A DNA stretch of 64,000 nt, taken from assembly GCA_037443705.1 (NCBI GenBank), contig JBBINV010000006.1, positions 1 through 64,000 on the forward strand, written 5' to 3'. Position 1 is the stretch's first letter; every line of letters begins with the position of its first letter. Made by a program: the position numbers and the translations under genes. Source of the stretch: 2-02-FULL-66-14 sp037443705. GTDB lineage: Bacteria > Pseudomonadota > Gammaproteobacteria > Burkholderiales > SG8-39. The notes under the pieces were generated by a model. It was given only the letters and a program-made list of their open reading frames with translations. It had not been told where the DNA came from and did not search any database. Below, piece by piece: positions 1 to 10,023 of this stretch.

Positions 1-96
1 ATCTACACGCACGTGCTCAACAAGGGCGGGCGCGGAGTGCGCAGTCCCCTCGACCGCGCGGAGCAGCCCGTGGCCGCTTACGCGGTTGCCGCCTGA
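1..96 (+). CDS. Integron-type tyrosine recombinase, C-terminal end (partial)
   Basis: Only the last 31 codons are in the window; the gene starts upstream. The peptide contains IYTHVLNKGGRGVRSPLD, which matches the C-terminus of IntI-type integron integrases. It carries the tyrosine-recombinase block in which the Tyr of YTHV is the usual nucleophile. IntI enzymes recombine attI and attC sites to capture gene cassettes. The stop at 94-96 is 7 bases from the stop of the convergent NTF2-like gene. attI normally lies at the 5' side of intI, so any cassette array would be outside the window. The family call is fairly secure; whether a functional integron exists cannot be seen. Confidence 0.75.
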   Translation: MYTHVLNKGGRGVRSPLDRAEQPVAAYAVAA

Positions 97-103
97 ACGC
101 GGG

Positions 104-525
104 TCAGGCGGGCTGCGGGAGGCTGTGCCACCAGATGCGGCAGCGCTTGCACAGCTCTCCTTCGAACTCGGCTGCCAGCACGCCGTCGAGGACCATGCGC
201 GGCAGGGGATCGCCGGGCTTGCGCGCCACGAGGCTCGTGCCGGTGGATCTGGCCCAGATCCGGAAGAGCTCTTCGGAGGCCACCTGGTAGGTGGTGCGCC
301 AGTGCGCGATGCCGCCCGCGGGGAAGGCGGCGAGCACTTCGTATTCGACGTGCACGTCCTCCTGGAGCTTCACCCGCCGCCAGTACTCCCTGAGCTGCGC
401 GTGGCCGCGCTGCACCGCGAAGGGGGTGTTGTGGTACTCGCCGCCGGCGCTGAAGAGCGCGGCGAAGGCGTCGTCGTCGCGCGCTTCCCACGCGGCCTTG
501 TAGCCCTGCATGAAGCGCTCGATGT

Positions 526-529
<4 letters not shown>
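104..529 (-). CDS. NTF2-like (SnoaL-type) small protein, function unknown
   Basis: A protein of about 140 residues with the pattern of the NTF2/SnoaL cone fold: an N-terminal helix (YKAAWEARDDDAFAALF), then a GEYHNTPF segment and alternating strands with many aromatic residues. Members are small enzymes or ligand-binding proteins, and the sequence does not tell which. The start is uncertain. A TTG at 529 overlaps the stop of the upstream acyl-CoA dehydrogenase (TTGA), the coupling seen throughout this window. The ATG at 511 gives a 135-residue form. It is the last gene of the CoA-dehydrogenase operon, so a role near acyl-CoA catabolism is only an inference. Confidence 0.7.
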
Positions 530-1725
<1,196 letters not shown>

Positions 1726-1735
1726 GCGCACCTCC

Positions 1736-2941
1736 TCACATTTTTTCCAGGATCACGGCGAGGCCCTGGCCCACGCCGATGCACAGCGACACCGCCGCAT
1801 AGCGGCCGCCGGACTCGCGAAGCTGGCGCGCCGCCGTCAGCGCGAGGCGCGCGCCCGAGCACCCGAGCGGATGCCCGATCGCGATCGCGCCGCCGTTCGG
1901 GTTGACGCGCGGGTCCTCGAAATCCACCTTCATCAGCTTAAGGCACGCGAGCACCTGGCTCGCGAACGCCTCGTTGATCTCGATCACGTCCATGTCCTTC
2001 AGATCGAGCCTTGCGCGCTCCAGCGCGCGCGGGATCGCGTACGCCGGGCCCACGCCCATGATGCGCGGCTCCACCGCCGCCGAGGCCGCGGACAGGATCC
2101 GGGCCATGGGTTCCCTGCCGTTCTTCTCCCCCCATTTCCGCGACGCCACGACGAGCGCGGCTGCCCCGTCGTTCACGCCCGAGGCGTTGCCGGCGGTGAC
2201 CACGCCGCCCTCGAAAAGCGGCTTCAGCTTCGCGAGCGCTTCCATCGTGGAGTCTCGACGGGGGTGCTCATCCTGGGCAACGATCGTGGGGGGAGCGTCG
2301 CGTTTCCTGCCCGGGATTTCCAGGGGGAAAATCTCGCCCTTGTAAAACCCTTCCGCCTCGGCTTTGGCGTACTTCTTCTGCGAGGCGAGCGCGAACGTGT
2401 CGGCCTCGCCGCGCGTGACGCCGAACTCCTTCGCCACGTTGTCGCCCGTTTCCGGCATCGAGTGGTCGCCGTAGAGCTTCCTGAATCGCGGATTGGTGAA
2501 GCGCGAGCCGATGGTGCTGTCGTACATCTTCACCTCGCGCGAGTAGGGCGACTCGGATTTCGCGATCACGTAGGGCGCACGCGTCATGCTCTCCACGCCG
2601 CCTGCGATGTAGAGCTCGCCCTCGCCGCAGGTGATCGCGCGCGCGGCGTCCGTCACGGCCTGGAGACCCGAGGCGCACAGGCGGTTCACCGTCACGCCGG
2701 GCGTGGTGGGCGGCAGCCCTGCCATCAGCGCCGCGAAGCGCGCGACGTTGCGGCAGTCCTCGCCCGACTGCGTGACGCAGCCGAGGATCACGTCGCTGAT
2801 TTCTTCCGGCTTCACGCCGTTGCGCTTCACGGCCTCGGCGATCACTTCGCCCGCGAGGTCGTCGGGACGGACGGAGGCGAGCTTTCCGGCATGCCGGCCG
2901 ATGGGAGAGCGGATACCGCCGTAGATGTAGGCATCGAGCAT
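1736..2941 (-). CDS. Acetyl-CoA C-acyltransferase, 3-oxoadipyl-CoA thiolase type
   Basis: A 401-residue thiolase of the usual length. The nucleophile Cys89 is in NRLCASG, the catalytic His357 in GHPLG, and the second Cys387 in LCIGVGQG. Motifs such as SMPETGDNVA, DEHPRRDST and TAGNASGVNDGA resemble PcaF/PaaJ thiolases, which cleave 3-oxoadipyl-CoA to succinyl-CoA and acetyl-CoA. Beside gcdH it could equally cleave acetoacetyl-CoA, so the exact substrate is open. It sits 10 bases upstream of gcdH and 25 bases downstream of the 3-hydroxyacyl-CoA dehydrogenase, which supports one beta-oxidation-like operon. Confidence 0.9.
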   Translation of the reverse strand: MLDAYIYGGIRSPIGRHAGKLASVRPDDLAGEVIAEAVKRNGVKPEEISDVILGCVTQSGEDCRNVARFAALMAGLPPTTPGVTVNRLCASGLQAVTDAARAITCGEGELYIAGGVESMTRAPYVIAKSESPYSREVKMYDSTIGSRFTNPRFRKLYGDHSMPETGDNVAKEFGVTRGEADTFALASQKKYAKAEAEGFYKGEIFPLEIPGRKRDAPPTIVAQDEHPRRDSTMEALAKLKPLFEGGVVTAGNASGVNDGAAALVVASRKWGEKNGREPMARILSAASAAVEPRIMGVGPAYAIPRALERARLDLKDMDVIEINEAFASQVLACLKLMKVDFEDPRVNPNGGAIAIGHPLGCSGARLALTAARQLRESGGRYAAVSLCIGVGQGLAVILEKM

Positions 2942-2966
2942 GATTGGCCTTTCGATCGATCCCGCT

Positions 2967-4481
2967 TTACGAGTCGGGGGTCAGCAATGAAACCCCCAAA
3001 CGAGCCCGGCGCCTCAGCCACGGGCTCGGGCGGTAGCGCGGCTCCTGGTAGAACGAATGCATCGCCTCCAGGATCGTGAGGATGCGCTGCGCGCCGAGCG
3101 CATCGCCCATCGCGAGCGGCCCGTGCGGATAGCCGAGCCCGAGCACCACCGCGCGGTCGAGATCCCCGGGCGTGGCGATACGCTGCTGCGCGATGTCGCA
3201 GCCGACGTTGACGATGTGCGCGACCACGCGCTGCGCGACGAATCCGGCCGAATCGCGGATGACCGACACCGGAACGCCATCGGAGGCGAGCAGCGCGTGC
3301 GCCGCATCGCGCGCCTCGGGCAGCGTCACGGGCGTGGTCATGAGCGTACGGCGCTTCGCGAACCCGAACAGCGGATCCACCGCCACGGTGCGCCCGGGAT
3401 CGATCTGGAGCTGGAGCGCAGTGGTCGTTGCGTCCTGACCGAGGGGAGATACGAAGAGGATGGCTTCGTTCGAGGGCCTTTGACCGGTTTCGATCCTGCA
3501 CTCCAGGCGGGCAAGCAGCTCCTTCAGACCCCCCGCGTTCGGCGCGACCCACACGGGCACGTCCTTCCTCGCGGGCACGGGCGGCTCCGGAACCTTCTGC
3601 GCCGCTCCGTCCTCGCCGTACACGTACCAGCCGCGCCCGGTCTTGCGGCCCAGCAGGCCCGCGGCTACGCGCGGCTCGAGCAGGTACGAGGGCCGGTACT
3701 TCGGCTCCTGGAAATACTGCTCGAAAAGCGACTTGTGGACGCTCGCGTTGACGTCGAGCCCCACCAGGTCCATGAGGCCGAAGGGCCCGAGGCGAAAACC
3801 CGCCGCGTCCACGAGGATGCGGTCGATGGTGGCGAAATCCGCCACGCCTTCCTGCAACGCGCGCAGCGCCTCCGGGATGTAGCCGCGCCCCGCGTGGTTG
3901 ACCACGAACCCCGGCGTGTCCCTGCAGCGCACCGGCGTGTGGCCGAAGCGCTTGGCGAGCCCCGCGAGCGCGTCCATCACCCAGCTTTCCGTCCGCTCGC
4001 CCGCGACCACCTCCACGATCCGCATCACCGGCACCGGGTTGAAGAAGTGCCAGCCCGCCACGCGCCCGGGCCTGGCGCACGCGGCGGCCATCGCGGTCAC
4101 CGAAAGCGACGAGGTGTTCGAGGCGAGGATGCAGGTGTCGGAGACGATGCCCTCGAGCGAGCGAAGGAGCGCGCGCTTCGCCTCCAGGTCCTCGACGATC
4201 GCCTCCACGACGAGGTGCGCCGGGGCGAAGGCCGAGAGGGTTTCCACGGTTTCGATCCGGCCGAGCGTCGAATCCGCGTCTTTTGCGGAGATCCTGTTCT
4301 TCAGGACAAGGCCGGAGAGCGACTTGCCGATCGCCTCGCGGGCGGCGGCGGCCGCACCGGGCCGGGCGTCGAAGACGAGCGTGCGAACGCCGCACTGCGC
4401 AAGCACCTGAACGATGCCCCGGCCCATGGTGCCGCTGCCGGCGACTGCCGCGACGAGATCCTGGCGCTGGACGTCGAGCAT
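2967..4481 (-). CDS. 3-hydroxyacyl-CoA dehydrogenase (PaaH-like)
   Basis: A 504-residue NAD-dependent enzyme oxidising 3-hydroxyacyl-CoA to 3-oxoacyl-CoA. The N-terminal Rossmann motif GSGTMG is at residues 15-20. SNTSSLS (about 121) and the catalytic His145 in GWHFFNPV follow. Two dimerisation domains come after, the second after about residue 400, giving the long PaaH/PaaC form found in phenylacetate and aromatic lower pathways. It is the first gene of the minus-strand operon running to the NTF2-like gene. No enoyl-CoA hydratase is encoded here, so one must act in trans. No good Shine-Dalgarno precedes the ATG, so the start is less certain than the family. Confidence 0.9.
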   Translation of the reverse strand: MLDVQRQDLVAAVAGSGTMGRGIVQVLAQCGVRTLVFDARPGAAAAAREAIGKSLSGLVLKNRISAKDADSTLGRIETVETLSAFAPAHLVVEAIVEDLEAKRALLRSLEGIVSDTCILASNTSSLSVTAMAAACARPGRVAGWHFFNPVPVMRIVEVVAGERTESWVMDALAGLAKRFGHTPVRCRDTPGFVVNHAGRGYIPEALRALQEGVADFATIDRILVDAAGFRLGPFGLMDLVGLDVNASVHKSLFEQYFQEPKYRPSYLLEPRVAAGLLGRKTGRGWYVYGEDGAAQKVPEPPVPARKDVPVWVAPNAGGLKELLARLECRIETGQRPSNEAILFVSPLGQDATTTALQLQIDPGRTVAVDPLFGFAKRRTLMTTPVTLPEARDAAHALLASDGVPVSVIRDSAGFVAQRVVAHIVNVGCDIAQQRIATPGDLDRAVVLGLGYPHGPLAMGDALGAQRILTILEAMHSFYQEPRYRPSPWLRRRARLGVSLLTPDS

Positions 4482-4509
4482 GAGGGAGAGAATTTTACGG
4501 CCGCGGGGC

Positions 4510-4515
4510 TATAAT
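4510..4515 (+). promoter_or_regulatory. Candidate -10 box upstream of the UspA–CHAT operon
   Basis: TATAAT lies 35 bases before the UspA start codon in the 69-base gap between two divergent genes. No good -35 hexamer is seen at the right spacing, so this is a candidate only. Confidence 0.4.
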
Positions 4516-4550
4516 CGCCGCGAAACAGATCAAGAAATCGGGGGGCGGCC

Positions 4551-4991
4551 ATGAAGTATCGGAAGATTCTTCTCGCCTACAACGGCTCGCAGGAGGGCAA
4601 GCGCGCGCTGCTCGAATGTGCCGACCTGGCCGGATTTCTTGGCGCCGAGACTCACCTCCTCGCGGTGGCGAGCATGCCCCCGAGCCTGTTCCTCACCGAG
4701 GGGTTCGTGCCCGAGGAGCTGCTCGAGGAGGAGAAAAAGCGCACTCAGCAGATTCTCGACGACGGCGTGAAGACCCTCGGCGAGCGCGGCTTCAAGGCCG
4801 CGGGCCACCTCGCGGTGGGCGAGCCGGTGGAGGAGATCTGCCGCGTGGCGCGCGAGGTCGGCGCCGACCTCATCGTGGTCGGCCACAACCAGAACACCTC
4901 GTTCGCCGCGCGCTGGTGGAAGGGTTCGGTGGGCGCCGCGCTCCTCGACTACGCGCCCTGCAGCATCCTGATCGCGCTCTCCAAGGGCTGA
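4551..4991 (+). CDS. Universal stress protein, UspA family
   Basis: A 146-residue single Usp domain. It begins KILLAYNGS and ends VGADLIVVGHN...GSV...APCSILIAL, the family's nucleotide-binding layout. The usual GxxG pair is altered: GHNQNTS replaces the typical GSRGRGG, so ATP binding may be weak or absent. A GGGGGG run precedes the ATG by about 6 bases. The stop is 11 bases before the CHAT gene, and the CHASE2 cyclase follows with 3 bases between. It is therefore likely the first gene of a four-gene signalling operon. Usp proteins are cytoplasmic, whereas the next two products are predicted to act in the periplasm or membrane. Confidence 0.88.
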   Translation: MKYRKILLAYNGSQEGKRALLECADLAGFLGAETHLLAVASMPPSLFLTEGFVPEELLEEEKKRTQQILDDGVKTLGERGFKAAGHLAVGEPVEEICRVAREVGADLIVVGHNQNTSFAARWWKGSVGAALLDYAPCSILIALSKG

Positions 4992-5002
4992 CGCCGGGCA
5001 GA

Positions 5003-8000
5003 ATGCGCCCCGCCGCGATTCTGGCCGCGGCTGCGCTCGTGGCCGGCGCGGCGCTGGCTCAGACACCGCCGCCGCTGCTCGACGAAACCCAGGCGCTCCT
5101 GCAGCGCGGCGACTATGCCGGCGCCGAAAAGTCGGCGCTGCAGCTCCTCCAGGGGAACATCCGTGCCTTCGGCCCCGATCATCCCAACGTCGCCACCGCC
5201 CTCAACCTGCTCGGCGCGGCGCAGCTGCGGCAGGGCAAGTTCGGGGAGGCCGAAGGGCAGTTCCGGCGCATGCTCACGATCTACGAGAAGCGCCTCGGGC
5301 CCGAGCACGAGTACACTGCGGCGGCGCTGAACAGCCTCGCGCTGGCGCTCGAGAAGCTCGGCGACTACCCGGGCGCGGAGACGCTGCTCAGGCGCGCGCT
5401 CGCGATCCTGGAGAAGAAGCTCGGCAAGGGCCATCCCGACACCGCCACGACGCTTTCCAATCTGGCCAGGATCCTCGACAGTCAGGGCAAGTTCGCGGGG
5501 GCGTCGAAGGAGGGCCGGGACGAGGCGCCCGCGTTGCTCGCCAGGGCGGAGGAGGAGACCCGAAAAGGCAACTTCCAGGCCGCCGAAACGCTCCATCACC
5601 AGGTGCTCGCGATCCACGAGAAGACGCTCGGGCCGGAGCACCCGGGCACCGCGACCTCCGTCTCCAATCTGGGCCACGTGCTGCACCTGCAGGGGCGGCA
5701 CGCGCAAGCCGAGACGATGTACCGGCGCGCGCTCGCGATCCGCGAGAAGGCGCTGGGCCCCGGGCATCCCGACGTAGCCACGAGCCTCAACAACCTCGCC
5801 ACCGCGCTCCAGGAGCTGGGCCGCGACAAGCAGGTGACGGTGTCGGAGGCGCGCGCCCGGGCGCGCGCCGGCGGCGCGATCGGCGGCGCCACCGAAGTCG
5901 AGTCGCTGCTGCGGCGCGCGCTCTCGATCCAGGACGGGGCGCTCGGCCGGCAGCACCCGGCCACCGCGAACACCCTCAACAACCTCGGCTCGTTCCTCGC
6001 GCTGCGCGGCGATTTCGCTCAGGCCGAGGAGATGCATCGCGCCGCGCTCGGCACCATGGTCAAGGTGTTCGGCGAGCAGCACCCCGACACCGCCGCCGTG
6101 CTCACGTCGCTTTCGCTCGCGCTCGACCGCCAGGGCAAGATCGCGGAAAGCGAGGCCTCGTACCGGCGCGCCATCGAGATCTCGCGCCGCTCGGGCAACC
6201 CGCGCGCGCTCCTCGTCAACGCGAGCCGCCTGGGGTATTCGCTTGCCAAGCGCGGGCGCACCCGCGAGGCGCTGCCGTACTACAAGGAGGCGGTGGAGAC
6301 GCTCGATTTCCTCTACTCGCAGACGCGCGGCTATTCGGAGGAGACGCGCGCCGCGTTCCTTTCGCAGTTCTCCGCGATCTACCGCGAGACGATCCGGATC
6401 CTGCTGCTGCTGGAGAAGGCGAGCCCGGGGTCGGGGTACGACCGCGAGGCGCTCGCGATCGCTTCGCGCAACCAGAGCCGCATCTTCTCCGAGATGATGC
6501 GCCAGGCCGACGTCGCGCGGTTCTCGGGCGAGCCGGAGTTCGTGCGGCTGCGCGAGAGCCGCGACCGGCTCCAGGAGCGCGTGGCGCAGCTGCGCCAGGC
6601 GCGTGCCACCGTCCCGGTCACGCTCGCGGGCGCCGCGCAGCGCGTGGCCGAGCTCGATGCGCAAGTCGCGCAGGCCATGCGCGAGCTCGCCGCGGCCGAG
6701 GACGCGCTCTGGCGCGGCTATCCGCGCTTCATGGAGCTCGCCAACCCGCGCCCGGTCACGGTGGAGGATCTGCAGCACAAGCTCCTCCGGGGCGACGAGG
6801 CGCTCCTCTCGTACGTGCTGCTCCCCCGGGAGACGGTGATCTTCGCCGTCACGCGCGAGGGATTCCGCATGGCGGTCACCGCCGCGCGCCGCGCGAGCCT
6901 CGCCGAGCGCGTGCACCGCATGCGCCGCGCGATCGAGAAGGTGGCGGCGGGGGAGTCGGTGCTCTTTCTTCGCGAGATCGACCCCGAGACGCTCGCCTCG
7001 CTCTACCGCGACCTCGTCGCGCCGGTCGCGCCGGCGATCGCCGGCCGCAGGAAAGTGTTCGTCGTGGCCGACGGGCCCCTCCAGACCGTGCCGTTCGAAT
7101 TGATGCTGACGGCATTTTCCGAACAGGAGAAACGGACATTCGAGGAGACGAAACGCGCCTCCGACGGCAGCGCGCAGCGGCCGTTCCTCGCCGAGTACGG
7201 CGGACTCGCGTATCTGGGGGCGCAGCACCGCTTCGCCTATCTGCCGAGCCTCTCGGCGCTCGCTTCGCAGCGGCTCTATCCGAAGCGCGGCGCGATCGCG
7301 AGGCTGGAGCTGGTCGCTTTTGCCGACCCGGTATTCGCGAGTACGGGCGCGAGTGCGATGGGCGCGAGCACCCTGAAGGCGCTCGCGGCCCTCAACGTCG
7401 GCGTACCCCGGATTCCGCGCCTGCCGGAAACCGCCGACGAGGCGAAAGACATCGCCGGCGTGCTCGGGGGCGCGCACCGGCTCTACATAGGCGGCGAGGC
7501 GCAGGAGCGCGTCGCCAAGTCCGGCGCGCTGCGCGAGGCGAAATTCGTGCTCTTCGCCACGCACGGCTTTCTCGGCGGCGAATTCCTGGCGAGCGACCTG
7601 CCGGCGGAGGAATCCGCGGACGCGCCCCGCGAGGCGCCGCGCGCCGCCGGTCAGCCCGCGCTCGCGCTGACCCTGGTCGGCGACCTCGGGGGCGAGGACG
7701 GGCTGCTCACGATGAAGGAGGTGATCGAGGACCTGGAGCTGAACGCGGAGCTCGTCGCGCTCTCGGCGTGCAACACCGCAGGCGAGTCCGCGCAGGCGAA
7801 CAACGGCGAGGGCTTCGCGGGCCTGACGCGCGCGTTCATGTACGCGGGGGCGCGGAGCCTGCTCGTCTCGCACTGGAGCGTCGACAGCGCCTCGACGCGC
7901 GCGCTGATGACCGAAACCTTCCGCAACATCCGCCGGGGCATGCCTGCGCTCGAGGCGGCCGGCGCGGCCCAGAGCGAGCTCCGGAAAGGGCGCTTCGCGA

Positions 8001-8068
8001 GCGGAGCCTATCACTTCGCGCGCGCGCACCCGTTCTTCTGGGCGCCGTTCGTCTACGTGGGCGACTGA
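5003..8068 (+). CDS. Periplasmic TPR–CHAT domain protein (caspase-like protease)
   Basis: A 1021-residue protein starting with a clear signal peptide (MRPAAILAAAALVAGAALA). About 400 residues of kinesin-light-chain-type TPR repeats follow (units such as LGPEHPGTATSVSNLGHVL), then a helical linker and a C-terminal CHAT domain. The CHAT catalytic pair is intact: His in FATHGF and Cys in LSACNTA, followed by GLTRAFMYAGARSLLVSHW. CHAT domains are caspase-family cysteine peptidases; the TPRs should bind a partner. The ATG at 5003 was chosen because it opens the signal peptide. It is 3 bases upstream of a CHASE2 cyclase, whose sensor domain would face the same compartment. The cleavage target is unknown. 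Confidence 0.88.
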   Translation: MRPAAILAAAALVAGAALAQTPPPLLDETQALLQRGDYAGAEKSALQLLQGNIRAFGPDHPNVATALNLLGAAQLRQGKFGEAEGQFRRMLTIYEKRLGPEHEYTAAALNSLALALEKLGDYPGAETLLRRALAILEKKLGKGHPDTATTLSNLARILDSQGKFAGASKEGRDEAPALLARAEEETRKGNFQAAETLHHQVLAIHEKTLGPEHPGTATSVSNLGHVLHLQGRHAQAETMYRRALAIREKALGPGHPDVATSLNNLATALQELGRDKQVTVSEARARARAGGAIGGATEVESLLRRALSIQDGALGRQHPATANTLNNLGSFLALRGDFAQAEEMHRAALGTMVKVFGEQHPDTAAVLTSLSLALDRQGKIAESEASYRRAIEISRRSGNPRALLVNASRLGYSLAKRGRTREALPYYKEAVETLDFLYSQTRGYSEETRAAFLSQFSAIYRETIRILLLLEKASPGSGYDREALAIASRNQSRIFSEMMRQADVARFSGEPEFVRLRESRDRLQERVAQLRQARATVPVTLAGAAQRVAELDAQVAQAMRELAAAEDALWRGYPRFMELANPRPVTVEDLQHKLLRGDEALLSYVLLPRETVIFAVTREGFRMAVTAARRASLAERVHRMRRAIEKVAAGESVLFLREIDPETLASLYRDLVAPVAPAIAGRRKVFVVADGPLQTVPFELMLTAFSEQEKRTFEETKRASDGSAQRPFLAEYGGLAYLGAQHRFAYLPSLSALASQRLYPKRGAIARLELVAFADPVFASTGASAMGASTLKALAALNVGVPRIPRLPETADEAKDIAGVLGGAHRLYIGGEAQERVAKSGALREAKFVLFATHGFLGGEFLASDLPAEESADAPREAPRAAGQPALALTLVGDLGGEDGLLTMKEVIEDLELNAELVALSACNTAGESAQANNGEGFAGLTRAFMYAGARSLLVSHWSVDSASTRALMTETFRNIRRGMPALEAAGAAQSELRKGRFASGAYHFARAHPFFWAPFVYVGD

Positions 8069-8071
8069 GCC

Positions 8072-9940
8072 TTGCGCGGCCGCAAGCTCGTGCAGTATGG
8101 CGCGGTGGTCGCCGCCGCCACCGCGCTCGCCGCGGGCGTGGCGCGCACCGACTGGGGGCGGGCGGCCGAAAACGTCTACTACGACTACGGGCACGTGCTC
8201 TCGGGCGTGCGCTACGAGCCGCGGCACACCGCGGTCGTGGAGATGGACGACCGCACGCTGCTCGCCTATCCCGACGACCCGCTCGCGTTCTGGGCGCCGC
8301 TTTTCGGGCGCGCGATGGACACGCTCGACCGCGCGGGGGTGAAGGCGGTGGGCCTGGACTTCATCTACCAGGTGAGCGCCGAGAGCTGGCTCCGGAAGCT
8401 CGACCTTCCGGACAGCGAGATCTCGCGCAGCTACGACGCGCCGCTGCGCGCGGCGCTCGCCAGGGGCAACAAGGTCCTGATCACGCACCTCGTGGCGGAG
8501 GAGTCGGGCGAGCTGAGGCTTCTCACGCCGCCGCCCGACCAGATGCTGATCCTGCCCGGCGGCGCGAACGACCTCGGCATCGCGAACCTGCAGCCCGACG
8601 ACGACAAGCACGTGCGCCGCTTCTACCCGGTGCTGCTTGCGGACCCGAAGCTGCCCGGGATCGGCTTCGGCATGCAACTCGCGCTCCGGGCCGCCGGGGA
8701 CGACCCGGGAAAGAGCGCTTGGACCATCGGCGGCGTGCGCATCGGGCGGGAAAGCGTCCCCCGCATGATCAACTACGCCGGGCCGCCCGGCACAATCCCC
8801 ACCGTCTCGATGGTCGCGCTGCTGCAGCCGGGCGCGCTCGAGGACCCGAAGGTGAAGGCGCTGAAGGGAAAGGTCGTGATCGTCGCGCAGAACAACGCCG
8901 GCACCTCCGACCGCCACTTCACGCCGTACTCGCGCGGCGCGCGTGCCGACCAGATGGCGGGCGGCGAGATTCACGCCAACATCGTGGAGACGATCCTCTC
9001 GGGCCGATACCCGAAGCCGCTGCCGCTCTGGCTCGAGCTCGCCTATCTGGCGCTGCTGCTCGCGGCGGCGGCGTACGTCTTCCTGAAGGAGCGGGTGCTG
9101 CTCGGCGCGGCGTTCGGCGCGGGGCTTGCGGCCGCGGCGGTGCCGCCCGCGTACTTCGCGTTCCAGAGCGACTGGGTGCTGCCGGTGGCCGCACCGCAGG
9201 CGGGAATCGTGGCGGCGCTGCTCATGACGCTCGCGCTGCGCCTCACGGGTGAGGAGCGCGAGCGCTCGCGCACGCGCCAGATCTTCGCGCGCTACGTCTC
9301 CGACGAGGTGGTGAACGTGCTGCTCGCGGAAGGGCGCTCGCCCGACATGAGCGGCGAGGCGCTCACGGTCACGGTGCTCTTCTCGGACATCCGCAACTTC
9401 ACCACGATCTCGGAGAAGCTCTCGGCGCACGAGGTGGTCGCGATGCTGAACGAGTACTTCACGCGCGTGTGCAGGCCGATCCAGGCCGAAGGCGGGATGG
9501 TGAACAAGTTCATCGGCGACGCCGTGATGGGCGTGTTCGGCTCGCCGGTCGCGTATCCGGATCACGCGCGGCGCTCGATCCGCGCCGCCCTCGGCATGGC
9601 GCGCGAGGCCGAAGGCTTCCGGCAGTGGATGGCCGAGCGCTACGCGGACCGGGGGCTGCCCGAGTTCGCGATCGGCGTAGGGATGCACAGCGGCGAAGCG
9701 GTGATCGGCGACATCGGCACGCCCAAGCGGCGCGAGTTCACCGCGATCGGCGATACCGTGAACGCCGCCTCGCGCCTGGAGAGCGCCACCAAGGACCTGA
9801 AATGCGTGATCGTGGCGAGCGAAACCACGGTTCGGGCGGCCGGCGAGGGCGTGCGGACGGGCAAGATCGAGGAGATCCGGGTGAAGGGCAAGTCCGAGCC
9901 GATCCGCGTCCACGAGATCCTCGGCCTCGACGAGGGGTAA
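8072..9940 (+). CDS. CHASE2-domain adenylate cyclase (class III)
   Basis: A 622-residue membrane protein with a TTG start 3 bases after the CHAT stop. It has an N-terminal anchor, an extracytoplasmic CHASE2 sensor (about 30-310), three close membrane segments (about 310-395) and a class III cyclase domain (about 430-600). The metal-binding Asp residues are Asp439 (LFSDIRNFT) and Asp483 (FIGDAVMG). Lys479 and Asp561 are the substrate-selecting pair expected for ATP rather than GTP. Asn564 and Arg568 complete the site. It should make cAMP in response to a periplasmic signal, perhaps involving the CHAT protein. All catalytic residues are present, so it is probably active. Confidence 0.9.
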   Translation: MRGRKLVQYGAVVAAATALAAGVARTDWGRAAENVYYDYGHVLSGVRYEPRHTAVVEMDDRTLLAYPDDPLAFWAPLFGRAMDTLDRAGVKAVGLDFIYQVSAESWLRKLDLPDSEISRSYDAPLRAALARGNKVLITHLVAEESGELRLLTPPPDQMLILPGGANDLGIANLQPDDDKHVRRFYPVLLADPKLPGIGFGMQLALRAAGDDPGKSAWTIGGVRIGRESVPRMINYAGPPGTIPTVSMVALLQPGALEDPKVKALKGKVVIVAQNNAGTSDRHFTPYSRGARADQMAGGEIHANIVETILSGRYPKPLPLWLELAYLALLLAAAAYVFLKERVLLGAAFGAGLAAAAVPPAYFAFQSDWVLPVAAPQAGIVAALLMTLALRLTGEERERSRTRQIFARYVSDEVVNVLLAEGRSPDMSGEALTVTVLFSDIRNFTTISEKLSAHEVVAMLNEYFTRVCRPIQAEGGMVNKFIGDAVMGVFGSPVAYPDHARRSIRAALGMAREAEGFRQWMAERYADRGLPEFAIGVGMHSGEAVIGDIGTPKRREFTAIGDTVNAASRLESATKDLKCVIVASETTVRAAGEGVRTGKIEEIRVKGKSEPIRVHEILGLDEG

Positions 9941-10023
9941 GATGCGCGTGAACCAGTTCCTGTCCGGGGGCGCAGCTCGGGGGTAAGCTCGATCGGTCGG
10001 GGCGGCGCGACGGGAGGACAACC

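Noticed and set aside
2976..2997. GGGGGT...ACCCCC inverted repeat as another copy of the GGGGTCAGACCCC element
   Set aside because: Arms are only six bases, the loop differs, and it lacks the CTGACCCCGA core. It lies within the 3' coding end of the hydroxyacyl-CoA dehydrogenase gene and is likely chance.
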